From: an uncultured Bacteroidales bacterium
GTDB lineage: Bacteria > Bacteroidota > Bacteroidia > Bacteroidales > UBA932
Assembly: GCA_934691625.1 (NCBI GenBank)
Contig: CAKUTA010000007.1
Location: 1-64,000, forward strand
Length of the DNA stretch: 64,000 bases
Direction: 5' to 3'
Shown piece after piece: positions 35,260-43,322 of this stretch. Made by a program: the position numbers and the translations under genes. The stretch's first letter is position 1. Every line of letters starts with the position of its first letter. The notes beneath the pieces were generated by a model. The model was not told the origin of the DNA. It ran no database searches and saw nothing but the letters and a program-made list of their open reading frames with translations.

Positions 35260-36042
35260 TCATTGCTCCGGAGAGGGGCGGGCTATGATGACGTGGACAC
35301 CCAGGTCCTCGATTTTCTTGTGGATGGAATCGGGGAGGCCTTCGTCGGTTATGAGGATGTCCAGGTCGCGGAGTTCACAGATTTTGCCGAAGCCTGTCTT
35401 CCCGAACTTGCTTGAATCTGCCAGGAGGACAGTGCTCTTCACATGCTCTGCCATCGCCTGTGTCAGCCGCGCCTCGTCAAGAAACGCTGTTATGACACCT
35501 GTCGCGAAATCCAGGCCATCACAACTGAAAAAAAGCTTGGAGCAGTTTATATTCTTCAGTCCTTCAAGGCAATAGCTGTCGCGGGTAGACATGGAGTTGC
35601 GAATGACGCTGCCGCCCAGCATGACCACGGACACACCATCCTTATAGGTCATCGTCATGGCTACGCTGACAGACGGAGTGACCACATTCAGAGTCCCTTT
35701 TGCTTCCAGATGATGCACAAAGGCATCTATTGTGGAGCCCGAGGTCACTATGATGGAATCCCCTGGAGTGATAAGCTCGGCAGCTGCTGCACCTATAATA
35801 TTTTTTTTATCCGCATTGATGAAAATTTTCTCCATGATATCCCGATCCACAATGAGCTTCCGCGCAAGGGACACCTGCCCCCTGCTGCGGAATATCTCGT
35901 GGCGGCTTTCCATGTCCCGCAAGTCCTTCCTGATAGTGGCACCCGTGACGTTCAGGCGCTCTGCCAGGCTTTCCGTGCTGATGGATTCCACCAGCCCCAG
36001 AATGTCCTTTATCTTACGCTGTCTTTCTTCAACCTTATTCAT
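35260..36042 (-). CDS. DeoR family transcriptional regulator (GlpR-like)
   Basis: A 260-residue DNA-binding protein. The N-terminal helix-turn-helix spans about residues 5-58, with L-A-E-R-L-N-V-T-G-A-T-I-R-K-D-L typical of DeoR. The DeoRC sensor domain (about 75-235) has I-V-T-S-G-S-T-I-D and S-C-D-G-L-D. Members such as GlpR sense phosphorylated sugars or glycerol-3-phosphate and repress the matching operon. It is transcribed away from the gpsA-GDPD-SusCD operon across a 581-nt region, so it is the likely regulator of that locus. The start at 36042 is used; an in-frame ATG seven codons upstream lacks family similarity. Confidence 0.88.
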   Translation of the reverse strand: MNKVEERQRKIKDILGLVESISTESLAERLNVTGATIRKDLRDMESRHEIFRSRGQVSLARKLIVDRDIMEKIFINADKKNIIGAAAAELITPGDSIIVTSGSTIDAFVHHLEAKGTLNVVTPSVSVAMTMTYKDGVSVVMLGGSVIRNSMSTRDSYCLEGLKNINCSKLFFSCDGLDFATGVITAFLDEARLTQAMAEHVKSTVLLADSSKFGKTGFGKICELRDLDILITDEGLPDSIHKKIEDLGVHVIIARPSPEQ

Positions 36043-36106
36043 GGCACATTTATCATGAAACAAATATGAAAATATTTTTTCTTAAATGAAAATTTAATTT
36101 CAACTA

Positions 36107-36137
36107 TTTTTTATATTATGAAAACTATTTACTTTTG
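36107..36137 (+). promoter_or_regulatory. Candidate promoter of the gpsA operon
   Basis: TTTT at 36107-36110, 19 nt, then TACTTTTG at 36130-36137, a full TAnnTTTG match. Initiation near 36144 would give gpsA a leader of about 480 nt made almost entirely of the repeats at 36148-36611. Confidence 0.5.
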
Positions 36138-36147
36138 CCATGAACCA

Positions 36148-36303
36148 AGAAGCTGTTTGAACTTTATTCGACAGAAATTTTATGAAGGATTTCCGAGGAG
36201 AGTTCTCTCGAGATTCCGAAAAGGACAGCAGGAGCTATCTGACTGAGGAAGGCCAGGGAAACCATACCGGAAAGGCTCATAAAAAACTTTTCGACATAAA
36301 TTC
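36148..36303 (+). repeat. Degenerate copy 1 of a MITE-like repeat
   Basis: It begins AGAAGCTGTTTGAA like the better-kept copy at 36304-36466 and shares CTATCTGAC with it (36235 and 36388, spacing 153 nt) and a CTCAxAAAxAACTTTT segment near its end. The right terminal repeat is not preserved. Confidence 0.55.
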
Positions 36304-36466
36304 AGAAGCTGTTTTGAAATTATTATCTGAAGGTTTGAGAGGAAAAAACTTCAGGTTCGACCGAGGATTCGGGGAAGATAGCGGTGCCTATCTGACCTGA
36401 AAACTCGGGAGGAAAATGAAGGAATTTTACCTCAAACAACTTTTTAATCATTTCAAAACAGATTCT
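36304..36466 (+). repeat. MITE-like element with 17-bp terminal inverted repeats
   Basis: A 163-bp unit. The left end AGAAGCTGTTTTGAAAT (36304-36320) and the right end ATTTCAAAACAGATTCT (36450-36466) are inverted repeats matching at 16 of 17 positions. It encodes no protein I can support. No clear target-site duplication is seen. It lies between the DeoR regulator and gpsA. Confidence 0.65.
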
Positions 36467-36537
36467 CAAACAGATTCTAAATAACACAGAAGAAGCTCCC
36501 TGCTTTTCCGGGAAGCAACGGAGCCGGCAAACAATTA

Positions 36538-36611
36538 AAAATCTGTTTTGAAATGATTAAAAAGTTGCTTGAGGCAAGTAACCTTCAAATAATAGTTTCA
36601 AAACAACTTCT
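36538..36611 (-). repeat. Inverted, internally deleted copy of the MITE-like element
   Basis: Read on the minus strand this 74-bp unit begins AGAAGTTGTTTTGAAAC and ends ATTTCAAAACAGATTTT, i.e. the two ends of the 163-bp element with about 90 bp missing between them. Because it is inverted, 36430-36464 and 36540-36574 form a 35-bp inverted repeat with one mismatch, and 36304-36332 with 36583-36611 forms a second nested one. It ends 12 nt before the gpsA start. Confidence 0.65.
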
Positions 36612-36623
36612 AAAAAAACAGAC

Positions 36624-37667
36624 ATGGCAAAGACAATAACTATAATCGGAGCTGGAATGATGGGCTCCGCCCTGGCATTTCCGGCAAGAGAAAACGGAAA
36701 CATTGTACGCATCGTAGGAACACCGCTGGACAAGGAAATCATTGACGCATGCAAGACCGTAAACAAGCATCCTAAATTCGAGAAGGCATTCCCGGAGGGC
36801 ATAGAATACTTCTATTTCGAAGACTGGAAGGAAGCCATCAAGGGATGCGACTTCATCATAGGCGGTGTCAGCTCATTCGGAGTGGACTGGTTCCTGAACG
36901 AAGTACTGACGGTTCTGGATCCGCCAATTCCGGTACTTTCAGTGACAAAGGGACTCATAAACCTGGAGGACGGGGCATTGATCTCATACCCGGAATACTG
37001 GAAACGCAGCCTCGCCGCCAGAGGAATTGAAAGACAGATATGCGCCATCGGAGGCCCATGCACCAGCTATGAGCTTGTGGCACATGACCAGACAGAAGTG
37101 GCATTCTGCGGAAAGCAGCCTGAAATCCTGAAGATGATGAAGGCAGCCATGGCGACAAGCTACTATCATATATCATTGACAAACGACGTGGAAGGCCTGG
37201 AAAGTGCTGTAGCCCTCAAGAACGGATATGCCCTCGCCGTAGCCATGACTATCGGCCTTGTAAACAGGACCATGAATGACGGGCTGCACTACAACAGCCA
37301 GGCAGGAGCTTTTTATCAGGCAGTCAAGGAGATGCGCTACCTCCTCGAGCTTCAGGGAGCCACCAGGGACTGCGAGAACATCGGCATCGGCGACCTCTAC
37401 GTGACAGTTTACGGAGGAAGAACCAGAAAGATAGGCATCCTGCTGGGAGAGGGCAAGACATACGAAGAAGCCATGAACATCCTCGCAGGTGTGACACTTG
37501 AAAGCCTCGTCGTTGCACGGAGAGTATTCACAGCAATATCAGTCCGCGCAAAGAAAGGCGAAGTCGATCTGAAGTCATACCCTATGCTGTGCCACGTCGC
37601 CGATGTCCTCGACCACGGGAAGGACGCGCAGCTCCCTTGGGAAAGTTTCACATTTGAAAACCTGTAG
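36624..37667 (+). CDS. gpsA: NAD(P)-dependent glycerol-3-phosphate dehydrogenase, GpsA-like
   Basis: A 347-residue cytoplasmic dehydrogenase that interconverts glycerol-3-phosphate and dihydroxyacetone phosphate. The Rossmann motif G-A-G-M-M-G lies at residues 9-14. S-V-T-K-G-L near 110 and A-L-K-N-G near 198 carry the two lysines of the GpsA active region, and G-I-G-D-L-Y-V-T-V near 255 matches the C-terminal substrate-binding motif. GpsA normally works in phospholipid synthesis. Placed first in an operon with two glycerophosphodiesterases and SusC/D, this copy may instead act in the catabolic direction, which is inference. The periplasmic GDPD gene begins 1 nt after its stop. A second chromosomal gpsA elsewhere would support this. 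Confidence 0.85.
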   Translation: MAKTITIIGAGMMGSALAFPARENGNIVRIVGTPLDKEIIDACKTVNKHPKFEKAFPEGIEYFYFEDWKEAIKGCDFIIGGVSSFGVDWFLNEVLTVLDPPIPVLSVTKGLINLEDGALISYPEYWKRSLAARGIERQICAIGGPCTSYELVAHDQTEVAFCGKQPEILKMMKAAMATSYYHISLTNDVEGLESAVALKNGYALAVAMTIGLVNRTMNDGLHYNSQAGAFYQAVKEMRYLLELQGATRDCENIGIGDLYVTVYGGRTRKIGILLGEGKTYEEAMNILAGVTLESLVVARRVFTAISVRAKKGEVDLKSYPMLCHVADVLDHGKDAQLPWESFTFENL

Positions 37668-37668
37668 C

Positions 37669-38481
37669 ATGAGAAAATTGATATTATCTGCTATCGCAAT
37701 GATTCTGGGCATAGGAGCGATCAATGCCCAGATCAATGTCGTAGGGCACCGCGGTGTCCGCTTCAATACCCCTGACGCACCGGATACCCCATACTACGAA
37801 AACACCATCCCCGCACTGGAGTACTGCCAGTCGCTCGGAATCTATGCGGCCGAATTCGATATCCAGCTTACCTCCGACAACAGGATAATAGTATTTCACG
37901 GGACCAATGTCCCAGGCATTGACAAGAACATCCAGCACATCACCTACAAGGAGGCAAGAGCCGTGACACTGCCTGGTGGCTCCAGGATGCCAACAATAAA
38001 GGAATATCTTACCCAGGCGAAAAAGCATCCTGAGATGAAGCTCATCTGCGAAATCAAGAAACAGTCCACAAAGGAGCGCGAGACAGCGGCTGCTGAACAG
38101 CTTATCGCAGCCGTAAAGGAAATGGGCATGGAAGGGCAGATGGAATACACCACATTCAGCGACTGGATAGTGCAGGAGATTCACAGGCTCGCCCCTGCAG
38201 CCAAGGTCCTGTTCCTTGACAGCGGAGTGTTCGTGAAAGCACCCGAATACTGCAAGTCAAGAGGATATGACGCCATCTCCTACGACATGAACGGGCTCAT
38301 GAACCATCCCGACTACATAAAGAGGGCTCATGACCTGGGAATGGAAGTGACTCTCTGGATTGTCAACGACTACGAAGTCGTTGACTGGGCAATACGCCAC
38401 GGAGTCGATTATGTCTCATCCGACCATCCGGAAAAGCTGAAAGCATACATGGATGGGCTATCGGCATTCGGCGACAGATAA
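37669..38481 (+). CDS. Periplasmic glycerophosphodiester phosphodiesterase (GDPD)
   Basis: A 270-residue exported enzyme (signal peptide to about residue 20, I-N-A-Q). The GDPD TIM barrel starts at once with V-G-H-R-G (His27), then E-N at 44-45, E-F-D (Glu62, Asp64), and the second catalytic His77. That His is followed by Gly rather than the usual Asp. C-E-I-K near 127 gives another metal ligand, and W-I-V-N near 231 is typical. It should split glycerophosphodiesters into glycerol-3-phosphate and an alcohol. The start at 37669 follows the gpsA stop by 1 nt; the frame is open upstream but that part is a shadow of gpsA. SusC follows 12 nt after the stop. Confidence 0.9.
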   Translation: MRKLILSAIAMILGIGAINAQINVVGHRGVRFNTPDAPDTPYYENTIPALEYCQSLGIYAAEFDIQLTSDNRIIVFHGTNVPGIDKNIQHITYKEARAVTLPGGSRMPTIKEYLTQAKKHPEMKLICEIKKQSTKERETAAAEQLIAAVKEMGMEGQMEYTTFSDWIVQEIHRLAPAAKVLFLDSGVFVKAPEYCKSRGYDAISYDMNGLMNHPDYIKRAHDLGMEVTLWIVNDYEVVDWAIRHGVDYVSSDHPEKLKAYMDGLSAFGDR

Positions 38482-38493
38482 AATCTCCACATT

Positions 38494-41400
38494 ATGGTAA
38501 CACTGAAAAAGACAACCACCGCAGCCATCATCTTCTTGATTTCCGGCGCACTGAATATTTTTGCACAGAAGGCCGGCACGCTTACGGGAACGGTATGCGA
38601 CAATGCCGGAAACCCTGTACCGGGAGCAGCCGTCATGATCAAGTCCTCCGGCAATGGTACCGTGACAGATGAAAGCGGAACATTCTCGATAAAGGTGCCG
38701 CTGAACACGCACATCACAGTATCATCACTCGGATATCTAGGGGCCGAGTTCACTGTAAAGGACTACTCCCCTGTCAGGATCATGCTCGAGGACGACTCGC
38801 AGCTGCTTGACGAGATACTCGTCGTAGGCTATGGTACCCAGTCCAGAAAGACATTGACATCATCCATATCGAAACTGGATGGCGGCAAGCTTACCGACAT
38901 ACCGGCCTCGACCGTAGGCGATGCCCTGAAAGGCAAGATACCCGGGCTGAGGGTCTCCACCAGCAACGCCCTTTCCGGAGAGGCACCGAGATTCATGATA
39001 AGGGGCGGCTCGTCAATATCAATGTCCAACGACCCGATCTATATCATTGACGGAGCACTCAGGGAAGACATGAGCGGCATAAACACCAATGATATAGAGT
39101 CGATAGAAGTCCTGAAAGACGCGGCATCCGCCGGAATCTACGGAGCCAGGGCATCCAACGGTGTCATCCTGGTGACCACTAAGAAAGGCTCCGCATCAAA
39201 GGGAGTATCTCTCACCGTAGATACCCAGGTAGGTTTCCAGAACCCGTCAAAATCATGGAACATCTTGAACTCCAGGGACTATCTGAATTTCATAAGGCCA
39301 GCTATCTCCGAAGCGCTCGCAAATGACAAGGAGCACCCTGCATCCATGCTGCTGGCAGGCCCGAATGCATACGGAACAGGAAACACCAGCAGCAAATCCA
39401 TATATTCCACCAGATACCTTGACTGGGGAGGAACGGTTCCTGACGGATATTTGTGGATGGCAGATCCTATGGATCCTTCAAAGGTCATCATCTTCCAGGA
39501 CAATGACTGGCAGGGAAAATGGTTCTCAACTGCGCTTTGGCACAAGGAATACATAGGCGTGAACGGCTCCTCGGACAGGGTAAAATACTCTGCATCGGCC
39601 AGCTATATGGGAGATGACGGCATCATTGCAATGAGCGACTACAATGTGTTCACCATGCATGGCAACACCAGCTTCAAGATAACAGACAGGCTTGAGGCAG
39701 GAGCGTCATTCGACATGTCGCGCCAGAAAAAGCATATCCCTGTGGACAACTACTACCAGTGCATCGGGCGAGGCCTTATCGCAGCTCCTACCGCCATGGA
39801 GAAGAATCTTGACGGAGAATGGAACCAGCTGGTATCCACCAACAAGAATGCGCACAGCCCGGCATGGTACGAAAGGTTCTACAACAGGAAGAATTCCACA
39901 TCACGGCACTCCGGAGCCTTCAACCTGAAATGGACCATAACAGACGGACTGGTATTCAATGCCCTGTACAACCGCTATGAGCAGCACTACAGCGGCAGCT
40001 ACTACACCTACGGCGAGCGTGACGGAGTCATAAACAGCGTCACCTCAACCCGTCCCATGACACAGACACGCACTGCGACTACGAGGGACACATTCACAGC
40101 CCACCTGGCATTGAACAAGACAATCCGCAGCAATCATCACCTGAGCGCCACCGCAGGATACGAATACATGAGACAGAACTTCTCATACGTCCAGGCGAAG
40201 TCCTCCGGCTCCGCATCTGATGACGTACCTGTGCTACAGTCGGGAACCAGCTTCGAGGCTTCCAGCAGGGAAGAACTGCAGGCAATGATTTCCGGATTTG
40301 CAAGGGTCGGGTATGACTTCAGGAACAGATACATTGTCTCAGGCTCTGTCAGGGCAGACGGTTCATCCAAGTTCGCGAAAGGACACAGATGGGGATATTT
40401 CCCTGCAGCGTCGGCGGCATGGCTCATTTCAGAGGAGCCGTTCTGGAATTCAGCCAAGAAGACAGTCAACACCCTGAAGCTCAGGATGTCATACGGACAG
40501 ACAGGAAACAATGGTATAGGGCTGTACGACACCTACGGAGCCTTCATATCTTCCAGCTACGGCAGCCTTCCGACAATGACCCCGTCCAAGATGCAGAACA
40601 ATTCCATGAAATGGGAGACCACGACACAGCTGGACGCCGGCATGGATGTATCATTCCTCAACGACCGTGTGCGATTCATCTTCGACTACTATAACAAGGT
40701 GACTTCCAACATGCTGTTCAGCATAACGCTTCCGGACACAAGCCCGTACAGCAGCGTGATGGCAAACGTCGGAAGCGCACGTTTCTACGGATTCGAGATG
40801 GAGCTGCACTCGGAGAACATCAGCAGAAGGAATTTTTCCTGGAGCACAGACTTCACATACGCATTCACACGGAACAGGGTTCTCTCGCTTCCTGACGAAT
40901 ATATGTACGACATCATTGATGAGGATGGGCATGTCACGGGCGACAAAGGCTGGAGAATCGGCGGATATACGCTGTCACAGAGCGGATACAGGTTCGGCGG
41001 CACAGCCGTAGGAGAGCCTCTAGGGCGTATCTACGGCTACAAGGTGGACCACATCATCCAGACACTGGAGGAAGCAGACAACGCATTATATGACGCCGAG
41101 TCCAAGGGCTTCCGCGTAAGCGACGGAAAGAGAATCACCGGAAGAAAGGATGCGGGAGACTATGAATGGTGCAACCGTAAGGGCTCCGCGACAGACGACA
41201 AGGGCAACGAGATAATAAACTCTGAAGACATGTTCTACCTCGGCAATGTCGTTCCACATTCCGTAGGAGGGCTGAACAACACGATACGCTGGAAAGGGCT
41301 GACATTCAACATATATCTCGACTACGCCCTGGGACATTCCATCATAAATGGCCAGAAGACACAGCTTCTGAAGAACACCATGGGTGACTGCAACTCCTCG

Positions 41401-41811
41401 CTCGGAAGCATTGTCTATGACTGCTGGAAGAAACCTGGTGACAATGCGAAATACGCCCGCTACACTCCTAATGACACAGACTGGGGCAACCGGAACTGGC
41501 GAGGAAACTCAAGTTTCATGACTGAACGCGCAGACTATCTGTGTATCAGGGACGTATCTCTTTTCTACGATCTTCCGCAGAAATGGATCAAGCCTCTGAA
41601 GATGCAGAAGGTAACAATCGGTGTTTCGGGCAACACTCTCTACTATTTCACAGGAGTGACCGGCGCCATCAGCCCGGAGAGCGGCATCGGCTCCGACGGT
41701 TCGGCGGACATGTACACTGCATTGTCCACAAACAACAGCAGCACATCCGACACCGGAAACCTGATGCCTAATGCACGCAAGATCATTTTCAGCCTTAAAC
41801 TAGTTTTCTAA
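38494..41811 (+). CDS. SusC-family TonB-dependent receptor (glycerophosphodiester locus)
   Basis: A 1105-residue outer-membrane importer. The signal peptide ends at about residue 25 (I-F-A-Q). A regulatory-like domain follows (about 29-105), then a TonB-box-like D-E-I-L-V-V-G-Y-G, plug motifs I-Y-I-I-D-G and V-L-K-D-A-A-S-A-G-I-Y-G-A-R-A, and a barrel ending in L-V-F. It lies between two GDPD genes and directly before SusD (1 nt gap), so it probably carries a glycerophosphodiester-containing molecule across the outer membrane. SusC proteins are usually linked to glycans or peptides, so this would be an unusual cargo. Confidence 0.93.
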   Translation: MVTLKKTTTAAIIFLISGALNIFAQKAGTLTGTVCDNAGNPVPGAAVMIKSSGNGTVTDESGTFSIKVPLNTHITVSSLGYLGAEFTVKDYSPVRIMLEDDSQLLDEILVVGYGTQSRKTLTSSISKLDGGKLTDIPASTVGDALKGKIPGLRVSTSNALSGEAPRFMIRGGSSISMSNDPIYIIDGALREDMSGINTNDIESIEVLKDAASAGIYGARASNGVILVTTKKGSASKGVSLTVDTQVGFQNPSKSWNILNSRDYLNFIRPAISEALANDKEHPASMLLAGPNAYGTGNTSSKSIYSTRYLDWGGTVPDGYLWMADPMDPSKVIIFQDNDWQGKWFSTALWHKEYIGVNGSSDRVKYSASASYMGDDGIIAMSDYNVFTMHGNTSFKITDRLEAGASFDMSRQKKHIPVDNYYQCIGRGLIAAPTAMEKNLDGEWNQLVSTNKNAHSPAWYERFYNRKNSTSRHSGAFNLKWTITDGLVFNALYNRYEQHYSGSYYTYGERDGVINSVTSTRPMTQTRTATTRDTFTAHLALNKTIRSNHHLSATAGYEYMRQNFSYVQAKSSGSASDDVPVLQSGTSFEASSREELQAMISGFARVGYDFRNRYIVSGSVRADGSSKFAKGHRWGYFPAASAAWLISEEPFWNSAKKTVNTLKLRMSYGQTGNNGIGLYDTYGAFISSSYGSLPTMTPSKMQNNSMKWETTTQLDAGMDVSFLNDRVRFIFDYYNKVTSNMLFSITLPDTSPYSSVMANVGSARFYGFEMELHSENISRRNFSWSTDFTYAFTRNRVLSLPDEYMYDIIDEDGHVTGDKGWRIGGYTLSQSGYRFGGTAVGEPLGRIYGYKVDHIIQTLEEADNALYDAESKGFRVSDGKRITGRKDAGDYEWCNRKGSATDDKGNEIINSEDMFYLGNVVPHSVGGLNNTIRWKGLTFNIYLDYALGHSIINGQKTQLLKNTMGDCNSSLGSIVYDCWKKPGDNAKYARYTPNDTDWGNRNWRGNSSFMTERADYLCIRDVSLFYDLPQKWIKPLKMQKVTIGVSGNTLYYFTGVTGAISPESGIGSDGSADMYTALSTNNSSTSDTGNLMPNARKIIFSLKLVF

Positions 41812-41812
41812 A

Positions 41813-43318
41813 ATGAAGAATGCAATCAGTTCAATAATGCTGGCATGCTGCATCATTGCATCCTGCGGACACCCTCTAGACATTGTCCAGGACAACAGGC
41901 TGACAGCAAGCAACATGTGGAAGACAAGCGTCCATGTGACAACTTCAGCCAATGCAATATATGCCGACATCCGGGAAAATTTCGTCCAGGATGACATCTC
42001 GATGCTGCATTGGGGCGAGCTTCGGGTCGGCCCCTACATGTGGGGATATAGCCACCTGAACAAGGTGTATATGGCCAAGGACATCCTTGAGAACAATATG
42101 ACCTCATCCACAGCCTCCTGCAAATGGTCGAAACTGTACAATGCCATCGACCAGGCAAATGCTGTATTGAAATATGCTCCATCCGCCTCTATCGACATGA
42201 AAGACTCCGACAGGGCATGGGCCATCGGGCAGGCATCATTTGCCCGGGCATACTGCTATTTCTGGGCAGTACGCCTCTGGGGAGACGTTCCTCTGAACAC
42301 AGCCCCTATTGAAGCAGTGGACCAGAAGGAGACATACCCTGTACGTTCCCCTAAATCAGCCGTCTACGCTCTAATAGAAGATGATATAAACAGGGCATCA
42401 GAAAACGCTGATTTTCTCGGGGACAACAAATATCTTGCGACCAAGGATGCCGTGAACATGCTTAAAACAGAATATGCACTATGGATGTACTCCGTGGAAA
42501 AAGCGGGTGACGGCTATCTGTCCATGGCAGAGGAAGCTCTGGATGCCATCGGGGTGAAAAGCGGCGACCAGAGGCTGCTGGCGGACTACTCCAAGGTCTT
42601 TGACGGACGCGGCAGCGGCAACAAGAACAGCGCCGAAGTCATATTCGCCCTGCAGAATGACCAGTCATACAAGCTCACAGGAGGATATTCAGGGTACTTC
42701 ACATTCGCAACACCTGGCGTAAAGAAAGAGTTCCAGAACAATCCTGTCCCGATTGCAAGTACACAGTGGCTTGACTATGGGGATGGATTCCTGGAGGATC
42801 TGCGCACCAGCCGCGATATAAACGGAGACCGCAGGGTCAGCACAAACCTCGGCGAAGGGAAATACGGACAGGATGAAAGTGTAAACAATGGTGTACTCAC
42901 CTGGCCGAACAAATATATCGGGGATCTGAGTTCCGGCAGCATGGTCAAGGATGCAGACATGATCTACTACCGATACGCACAAGCGGTAATGATGGCAGCG
43001 GAGCTGAAATACTTTCAGGGCAAATACTCCGAAAGCCTCGCATTGCTCAACATCATTGCCCGCAGGGCATACGGGAAAGACAATTTCTACACAGACGCGA
43101 CAAAGGATGCGGTCCAGAAGGCATTGAGCAAGGAATATCTGCTGGAATTCCCATGTGAAGGCGTGGTATGGTGGGCATTGATCAGGCTCGACACCATCTG
43201 GGACTACAATCCAGCGCTTAAAGCCAGACGCAATGACAAGAACATTCTTCTGTGGCCAATCCACAAAGATGCCAGGAACAAGAACTCGAACCTGACCCAG
43301 ACAGAAGGATGGTATTAA
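41813..43318 (+). CDS. SusD/RagB-family lipoprotein (glycerophosphodiester locus)
   Basis: A 501-residue surface lipoprotein, partner of the SusC above (start 1 nt after its stop). The lipobox is I-A-S-C-G with the Cys near residue 19. Family features include F-A-R-A-Y-C-Y-F-W-A-V-R-L-W-G-D-V-P near 145, Y-R-Y-A-Q-A-V-M-M-A-A-E near 385, and L-S-K-E-Y-L-L-E-F-P near the end. It lacks the classical S-V-N-G-x-Y wording but keeps the TPR-type core. It should bind the substrate outside the cell. Confidence 0.92.
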   Translation: MKNAISSIMLACCIIASCGHPLDIVQDNRLTASNMWKTSVHVTTSANAIYADIRENFVQDDISMLHWGELRVGPYMWGYSHLNKVYMAKDILENNMTSSTASCKWSKLYNAIDQANAVLKYAPSASIDMKDSDRAWAIGQASFARAYCYFWAVRLWGDVPLNTAPIEAVDQKETYPVRSPKSAVYALIEDDINRASENADFLGDNKYLATKDAVNMLKTEYALWMYSVEKAGDGYLSMAEEALDAIGVKSGDQRLLADYSKVFDGRGSGNKNSAEVIFALQNDQSYKLTGGYSGYFTFATPGVKKEFQNNPVPIASTQWLDYGDGFLEDLRTSRDINGDRRVSTNLGEGKYGQDESVNNGVLTWPNKYIGDLSSGSMVKDADMIYYRYAQAVMMAAELKYFQGKYSESLALLNIIARRAYGKDNFYTDATKDAVQKALSKEYLLEFPCEGVVWWALIRLDTIWDYNPALKARRNDKNILLWPIHKDARNKNSNLTQTEGWY

Positions 43319-43322
43319 CAGA

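Noticed and set aside
36182..36400. 72-codon open frame in the repeats before gpsA
   Set aside because: It lies wholly within the repeat units, lacks a convincing start signal, and the corresponding frame in the first repeat contains a stop. I treat the region as non-coding repeat.
36430..36574. 35-bp inverted repeat as a proven invertible promoter
   Set aside because: The arms match the ends of a repeat element, no recombinase is nearby, and the spacer has no clear TAnnTTTG promoter, so inversion is only a possibility noted in the findings.
37669..38481. Periplasmic GDPD as an inactive enzyme because HD reads HG
   Set aside because: Both catalytic histidines, the E-N pair, E-x-D and the later Glu are kept, so loss of activity is not supported.
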